NCBI GenBank assembly: GCA_050485425.1
Contig: JBJHBJ010000001.1
Coordinates: 111,043 to 175,042 of the forward strand
Direction of reading: 5' to 3'
From: LSCE01 sp050485425
Lineage (GTDB): Bacteria; Pseudomonadota; Gammaproteobacteria; Nitrococcales; Aquisalimonadaceae
DNA: 64,000 nucleotides
Shown here piece after piece: positions 59,800 to 64,000 of this stretch (position 1 is the first letter of the stretch; each line of letters starts with the position of its first letter). A program made the position numbers and the translations under genes. The notes below the pieces were generated by a model, which saw only the letters and a program-made list of their open reading frames with translations, searched no databases and was not told the DNA's origin.

Positions 59800-60216
59800 C
59801 TAAAGTGTTAGCACGAACACCAGAAGGGCAGCCGCCCCCACCTGGCCAATGACGTACATTCCCCGGTCTATTCGCTCCACCACGGTGTTGCCGTCCCAGC
59901 TTTGAATCATCCAGCCACCCCTACCAATGGCTGCCGTCAGTGCCATGGTGGCGGCCAGCACCCGCAGCCAATCCGGGCCCGACAGGACCGCCCCGCCGAC
60001 GGCATGTCTGCCCGCTAGAACCAGCCCCATGACGGCAACTACCAGTAGGGCCGCCCGCCAGAACTTCCGGCGGAGCAGGTAGGCGTGTTCTTTATGGGCT
60101 GGGTTCCCATCTGGGCCATGCCAGTGCGGATACCAGCGTCCAGCCAGGCCATGAAATGCGGGGGGAAGCGTGTAAAGTAACACGCCCAAGATGAAGACCT
60201 TGCAAGGTTCAATCAT
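59800..60216 (-). CDS. unknown four-helix membrane protein (138 aa)
   Basis: The short protein MIEPCKVFILGVLLYTLPPAF has about four hydrophobic segments and a YPHWHGPDGNPAHKEH loop. The family is unknown. It starts ten bases after the stop of the 60227 gene and forms a pair with it. The 59747-59799 gap shows no clear terminator. Confidence 0.6.
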   Translation of the reverse strand: MIEPCKVFILGVLLYTLPPAFHGLAGRWYPHWHGPDGNPAHKEHAYLLRRKFWRAALLVVAVMGLVLAGRHAVGGAVLSGPDWLRVLAATMALTAAIGRGGWMIQSWDGNTVVERIDRGMYVIGQVGAAALLVFVLTL

Positions 60217-60226
60217 GCCCCCTCCG

Positions 60227-60898
60227 TTAGGTTGGTGATTGGTCCTGTCGCTTCCTAATTTCTTCCAATTCGTCTGCGATTTTTTTTATTGGGTCCAACT
60301 TCCTAGGGATGCACTGGATTGCTTGTGCTGCAAGGCTGGAGTCCGTTCCGTGGATCGGCGAGGCTTCCAAGGAGCGCCCGTCTAGCTCAAAAGGAATTGG
60401 CACAGCTGGCTTCCCCAAGTCATGGAAGAATATCTTTCCCTTCCAAGTCATAGGGCCGCCTTTCTTCGGGAAATCCGTTGATACGCCAATAATCGCTGCA
60501 ATGCTTTCCCCAGGTGGTAGTGTGGCCGGCTTTGAGTTTTCCCCAGCCGTGAAGGGCAGGTGGGTGCCATGTTGACTGCGAAGCTCTGGTTCGTCCCATA
60601 AGATTCGGACCTGCTCCGCAGTTCTCGGCCCGTAGTTTTTCACGCGCAGGAGTACTAGGCCGCCCCTGGTAACAGTATCGAACGTGGGATACGGGTATGG
60701 CGCAGATCGGCGATGCTCCAAATTCAGTGCCCCAAGCGCAGTAAACCCGGAAACGATGGAAATAAGGGCAACAAGGGAAACCGTGATTGCCGAAATTTTC
60801 TCTGGCTCTAGATCAAAAGCTTCAAGAAAGAGCCCTGCCAAAAGGAATGCAATGGAAATTGCGATGATGAACAGAAAGCAGCCAAGTAGTATGCGCAT
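60227..60898 (-). CDS. unknown membrane-anchored protein with Ig-like domain (223 aa)
   Basis: Two N-terminal membrane helices (about 3-27 and 38-59) are followed by a predicted soluble beta-domain. It contains LRVKNYGPRTAEQVRILWD, LPPGESIAAIIGVSTDFP and FFHDLGKPAVPI. The C-terminus is charged and helical. No family was recognised. It is transcribed before the 59800 gene and away from the terS operon. It may sense or bind something outside the cytoplasm, but this is inference. Confidence 0.6.
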   Translation of the reverse strand: MRILLGCFLFIIAISIAFLLAGLFLEAFDLEPEKISAITVSLVALISIVSGFTALGALNLEHRRSAPYPYPTFDTVTRGGLVLLRVKNYGPRTAEQVRILWDEPELRSQHGTHLPFTAGENSKPATLPPGESIAAIIGVSTDFPKKGGPMTWKGKIFFHDLGKPAVPIPFELDGRSLEASPIHGTDSSLAAQAIQCIPRKLDPIKKIADELEEIRKRQDQSPT

Positions 60899-61107
60899 AT
60901 TCCCCCCTCGGCAGGCTGATACAAAATTAAGCTACTTCAGCCTAGCCCGCCATCGATCCAGCGGGAAGCGTGCGCGAAGTGATGCAGCGAAACCGGAAAC
61001 TAAACTAGAGCCAGCCACGGTGGTGGCCCGCCGCCGCCAGAAACCGACACCACCGCCGCCTACAGCATCGCCGCTGGGTGCCGTGCTGTCTACGGTGGCG
61101 GCAGGAC

Positions 61108-61143
61108 AAAAAAGGCCCCCGCCGGCAACCAGTCAGCGGGGGC
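61108..61143 (-). terminator. terminator at the end of the terS operon, minus strand
   Basis: On the minus strand a GCCCCCGC / GCGGGGGC stem is followed by a T6 run. It ends the leftward small-gene operon. The 60899-61260 region (362 bases) holds no gene. It also contains an 11-bp inverted repeat GGCGAGTGCGG / CCGCACTCGCC at 61187-61197 and 61247-61257. Confidence 0.75.
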
Positions 61144-61260
61144 AAGGTGGGGGGTATCGAAGCAACCGAAGCCACCCCCGTTGGGTGGCGAGTGCGGTGA
61201 GGAAACAGCCAGGCCGGGCACTACTCCGACCTTGACCGGGGCGGGCCCGCACTCGCCTTG

Positions 61261-61575
61261 TTATCCCGCCACGCCGCCGCCTTGGCGTTCTGTCTCGGCC
61301 GCCTTCCTGGCCGCCGTCTCGGTGTTTTGGATGGCGTCCAGCAGGTGCAACCGCGGGGCCATCGGGTCTTCTTGGATCATGGCCGCCAGGGCCTGCAGGT
61401 CCGCATCAGACACGGCGCACACCTTCGCCCGAAGGTCATCCAGAACGCTGTAGGCATCGGGGTTCAGATCAGGGTCAGGGCTGTAGCCGCGCCGCCAGGC
61501 CGCCATAAGGTCCGCCATGTCCGCGTCCCATTCTTCCGGGCCCAGGGCCGTGGCCAGGTCACGCTTCGTCGTCAT
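61261..61575 (-). CDS. small acidic phage-type protein of unknown function (104 aa)
   Basis: From ATG 61575 (MTTKRDLATALGPEEWDADM) the protein has about 104 residues, helical and acidic. The family is unknown. It overlaps the end of the terminase small subunit gene by 17 bases, so it is the last gene of the operon. A strong minus-strand terminator lies about 120 bases beyond. It holds the place where a terminase large subunit would normally follow. Confidence 0.6.
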   Translation of the reverse strand: MTTKRDLATALGPEEWDADMADLMAAWRRGYSPDPDLNPDAYSVLDDLRAKVCAVSDADLQALAAMIQEDPMAPRLHLLDAIQNTETAARKAAETERQGGGVAG

Positions 61576-62128
61576 CGTCGCCTTCCCCCTCGGGTTCGTC
61601 GTCTTCATCGTCGGGCAGGCCTCCGGCAAGGACCACGCCGGCCTTGCCATCCACCGGCGCCCGGCTGATTTCCGTCAAGTGCCGGTGGACCTGTTCCTCC
61701 AGCTCCACGCGCAGCGACTCACGGGGCACCCCCAGGGCGGCCGCCATTTCGGCATCGACTCGGGCCGGCCATTGCTCCCACGGGCGGCGGGCGGCCAGGC
61801 CCAATTCTTTCAGCAGCAAATCCGCCTTGGCCTTACTCACCAGGCGGCCAGACTCCGCCGCCGTCTGCATCTCGATCTTCTCCCGCTGGGCTTTTGCCAG
61901 CAGGGCGCGCTCGCGGGCCAGCACCAGGTCGCCGTCCCCGTCATCCGCCGCGCCACCCCCGGAGTAAATCAGCGGCAGCGCCTCCCGGCTGTCGTAGAAA
62001 ATCCCACCGCGTCCCCGGTCCTCCAGCGGTTCCAAGTCCCCCAGGGCGGCACGGATGGTGCGGAATCCCTTGCCGGTCAATTCCGACAATTCCCGCATAT
62101 TCAACGGCTTACCCGTGTTTTTGGCCAT
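61559..62128 (-). CDS. terS: Phage terminase small subunit (Nu1/DUF1441 type)
   Basis: The 189-residue protein has an N-terminal helix-turn-helix (MRELSELTGKGFRTIRAALGDL) that would bind packaging DNA. A long charged helix follows (RERALLAKAQREKIEMQTAAESGRLV), then a C-terminal acidic tail ending in DDDDEA. This resembles lambda Nu1. It selects phage or satellite DNA for packaging with TerL. No terminase large subunit follows; the next gene is a small unknown. Confidence 0.8.
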   Translation of the reverse strand: MAKNTGKPLNMRELSELTGKGFRTIRAALGDLEPLEDRGRGGIFYDSREALPLIYSGGGAADDGDGDLVLARERALLAKAQREKIEMQTAAESGRLVSKAKADLLLKELGLAARRPWEQWPARVDAEMAAALGVPRESLRVELEEQVHRHLTEISRAPVDGKAGVVLAGGLPDDEDDEPEGEGDDDDEA

Positions 62129-62202
62129 AAATCAACACCTTGTGTTGCCCATGTAATGTTTCTGATTTTTTAGCTAAATCGCGCCTCAACGCCCCGCAGG
62201 GC

Positions 62203-62577
62203 TCATCTCTGGCCCCAGGGTCCCCCGCCCCCGTCCGGGCCGCGCTCCGTTGCCAGGCGAAAGGCATCATCGGCGGCACGTTCGCGGAACGCGGCACGGT
62301 CTGCCGCCCGCCGCTGGTACGTCCGGGCCGCCAGGTTCGCCAGGGCCTGGCTTTGGTCGGCTCCCGTGGCAATGGGTGCGCTTGGCTCTGTCGCGCCCAC
62401 AGAAGCTCCGTGTGCCATTTCCTGGCGGGCCCGGTATGTCCGGGAGGCTAAGGCATCGAAACCGCCACCGGCATTGCTGGTGGAAGCCGTGGCGGGGGTG
62501 TCGGTGGTGGTCTGCGGCTGGCTGGTCTTCAACGGCCGGCGCGGGATCATCCCGGCCCACTCTGTCGGCTTGTGCAT
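62203..62577 (-). CDS. unknown Ala/Pro/Thr-rich protein (124 aa)
   Basis: From ATG 62577 (MHKPTEWAGMIPRRPLK) the protein is probably disordered, rich in Ala, Thr, Pro and Gln, with a conserved-looking FDALASRTYRARQEM and LANLAARTYQRRAADR pair. These two similar segments suggest an internal repeat. No family was recognised. A GGAGG site lies eight bases upstream. It is part of the leftward operon. Confidence 0.55.
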   Translation of the reverse strand: MHKPTEWAGMIPRRPLKTSQPQTTTDTPATASTSNAGGGFDALASRTYRARQEMAHGASVGATEPSAPIATGADQSQALANLAARTYQRRAADRAAFRERAADDAFRLATERGPDGGGGPWGQR

Positions 62578-62631
62578 GGTCTGGTCCTCCGGTGGTGACG
62601 GTGGGGCAGCCCGGGGGGCCACCCCCAGGGT

Positions 62632-63198
62632 TTAGGCCTCGGCCGCCTCGGGCCATTCCACGGCCAGGATGGCCTCGGGGCTTGCGTCGGGGCGGCGCTG
62701 GATTTCCACGCCTGCCGCTTCCGCCTCAACGATCAGCGCTTCCTCCGCGCCCTCAAGGTCGCGGATACGGGCGTCCAGCTCCGCCAGCTTGCCCGGGCGG
62801 TCAGCCATCGGAATGGCGTCGGCATCAGCGGGCAGCGCGTCCAGGACCGCGGCCTTCACTTGTTCGCGGAATAGTGCGGCCAGCACCGGGCCCAGGTCCG
62901 CGCCGCGCTGGTCACCGCCACGGACCGGAACCTGGAACGGGCGGCCAGCGGACCGGCCCGGGTGCGCGAAGTCCGCCGCTGTCAGGTCAAGCCGGGCGCG
63001 TGCGGCCTGTTCGTCCAGCCAGGCCTGGATCCGGTCGGCAGCTTCTGCCTTGGTCAGCGGTGCAACGGCCAAGGCGTCCCGCTCCCGGCGGGTCTCGGTG
63101 ATTTGCTGGCGCACTTCCTCCACCGCCTGGCGGGCCTTCTCGGCAGCTCCCTGGAACAGCCCGGACAGGGCTTTCGTGTTGCTCTTTGTTTTGGTCAT
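62632..63198 (-). CDS. unknown coiled-coil protein (188 aa)
   Basis: The protein MTKTKSNTKALSGLFQGAAEK has an N-terminal charged helix (KARQAVEEVRQQITETRRERDAL) and several helical stretches rich in Ala, Glu and Arg. The family is unknown. Similar coiled-coil proteins occur in phage and satellite operons, but no specific role can be assigned. It is 15 bases from the next gene in the operon. Confidence 0.55.
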   Translation of the reverse strand: MTKTKSNTKALSGLFQGAAEKARQAVEEVRQQITETRRERDALAVAPLTKAEAADRIQAWLDEQAARARLDLTAADFAHPGRSAGRPFQVPVRGGDQRGADLGPVLAALFREQVKAAVLDALPADADAIPMADRPGKLAELDARIRDLEGAEEALIVEAEAAGVEIQRRPDASPEAILAVEWPEAAEA

Positions 63199-63213
63199 CG
63201 TCAGGGCCTCCGG

Positions 63214-63687
63214 TCAGGTGGTCGCGTGGTTGGTGGGCTCGCCGGGACGGGTCCAGCCCAGTTCCTGGCGTGCGAAGTCTTCAAGGCGTGACGCAAGGCC
63301 GCGCGCCTCCCGGTATTCGGCGCGGCTTTGCTCCCAGGTCTGGTCCAGGCGCTCGAACTCCCGGGCCGCCCGGTCGATCTCGGCTTCCAGGCGCTCGGCT
63401 TCCGACTGATTGAACTCGCCGGCCTCGGCATCTGCCCCCATTGCTGACCCGCGCTGGTCCAGCCACGCGGCCCGGCGTTCCAGTTCACGCAGGCGCTGCA
63501 GGGCTTGCTCGCGCTGCTCGGTCATTGCCTGGTGCGCATGGTGCAGCCGGGCCGCTTTGCCCAGCAGGCGCAGCAGCTTGTCTTCGTCGAACGCGGGGCG
63601 CTCGGGGTTCGTGCGGGGTGTGCGGGTGGTGGCTTTCTGCATCGCCTCCGCGCTCACCCGGAACTGGTCGGGGATTCGCAATTTCAT
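63214..63687 (-). CDS. unknown coiled-coil phage-type protein (157 aa)
   Basis: The protein MKLRIPDQFRVSAEAMQKATTR has a long charged coiled coil (about 45-140, LQRLRELERRAAWLDQ and AERLEAEIDRAAREFERLDQTW). Its start overlaps the stop of the next gene by four bases, so it is coupled. The family is not recognised. A scaffold or packaging-related role would be a guess. Confidence 0.55.
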   Translation of the reverse strand: MKLRIPDQFRVSAEAMQKATTRTPRTNPERPAFDEDKLLRLLGKAARLHHAHQAMTEQREQALQRLRELERRAAWLDQRGSAMGADAEAGEFNQSEAERLEAEIDRAAREFERLDQTWEQSRAEYREARGLASRLEDFARQELGWTRPGEPTNHATT

Positions 63688-64000
63688 GGGGTCGCCTCCG
63701 TTGGGCTGGTGGTGTGCTCAGGGGTAGTACAGCGCCCGGGCGTGGAAGTGAAAACGGGGGTTTGGTTTCCACGGCCCACCATGGCGGCCAAGGCCTTGGC
63801 GCTGCCTGGCAGTTCCAGCCCGGCCGCGTGGGCGGCGCGTGCCGCGTAGAACAGCGCCCGCCGTTGTCCGTTTGCATGGCCTGGTGGTTCAGGCCTGGAC
63901 TGCCAGCGCGGCCACTGCCGCCCCTGGAAGTCCCGCACCGCGTCAGCCAAGCCCCGGGCGCGCGCCCATGGGGTGGCGCCTTCAGTGGCAATCAGTGCAG
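63684..64000 (-). CDS. unknown protein, truncated by the window's right edge
   Basis: The minus-strand frame is open at the window edge and ends at 63684, so only the C-terminal part of about 105 residues is visible. It contains PWARARGLADAVRDF and RALFYAARAAHAAGLELPG. No family is recognised. It is coupled to the next gene by a four-base overlap. The rest of the mobile element, possibly with replication and integration genes, lies outside the window. Confidence 0.5.
   Translation of the reverse strand, partial: ALIATEGATPWARARGLADAVRDFQGRQWPRWQSRPEPPGHANGQRRALFYAARAAHAAGLELPGSAKALAAMVGRGNQTPVFTSTPGRCTTPEHTTSPTEATP

Overview
The window comes from a GC-rich gammaproteobacterium. The gene order nnr-tsaE-amiB-mutL-miaA-hfq-hflX-hflK-hflC-yjeT-(hisZ)-purA, then rnr-rlmB-rpsF-priB-rpsR-rplI-dnaB-alr, then tig-clpP-clpX-lon-hupB-ppiD-fabI-yej, is the classic gammaproteobacterial core order. 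The hisZ insertion, the DUF2232 gene between rpsR and rplI, an endonuclease-type MutL and a cyanide-insensitive type bd oxidase look more like the Pseudomonas/Chromatiales side than enterics. A halophilic Ectothiorhodospiraceae-like host is possible, but that is a guess from overall character.

Layout. 1-12.6 kb: cell wall, mismatch repair, tRNA modification, Hfq/HflX/HflKC, HisZ and PurA. 12.7-24.3 kb: a tRNA-Leu, RNase R, RlmB, the S6-PriB-S18-L9 ribosomal operon, DnaB, Alr, RadA, a PilZ protein and FolD. 24.5-25.1 kb: five tRNA genes (Pro, Arg, His, Lys, Leu). 25.2-34.3 kb: a protein-quality-control block (trigger factor, ClpP, ClpX, Lon with a good sigma-32 promoter, HU, tRNA-Val, tRNA-Asp, PpiD). 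34.4-42.6 kb: FabI, a YejABEF-type peptide ABC importer and Der. 42.6-51 kb: CydAB/CioAB behind a perfect FNR/ANR box, small unknown proteins, a pirin, tri-heme and di-heme c-type cytochromes facing a MocR-type regulator across a perfect 17-bp palindrome, and Rnk.

From about 51 kb the character changes: lower GC, short unrelated genes and broken genes. 51.1-53.7 kb has a small inverted-repeat element, then cassette-like genes (membrane protein, P-loop kinase, GFA protein, GNAT) separated by attC-like sequences, suggesting a decayed integron cassette array. 53.7-56.2 kb has a hicAB scar and an orphan Hcp gene followed by three unknown genes. This is the best candidate for an undescribed system: a type VI secretion cargo/immunity-like module away from any T6SS core. 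56.3-57.7 kb holds hicAB and a wrecked tyrosine integrase between two short repeats resembling a tRNA 3' end. 57.8-64 kb is a mobile island: four unknown membrane proteins in two convergent pairs, then a leftward operon of small phage-type genes with a terminase small subunit but no large subunit in view. That pattern fits a phage satellite or a degraded prophage with cargo genes.

Starts were chosen from family lengths, ribosome binding sites and overlaps. Functions in the accessory region are mostly inference, and no database search was possible.
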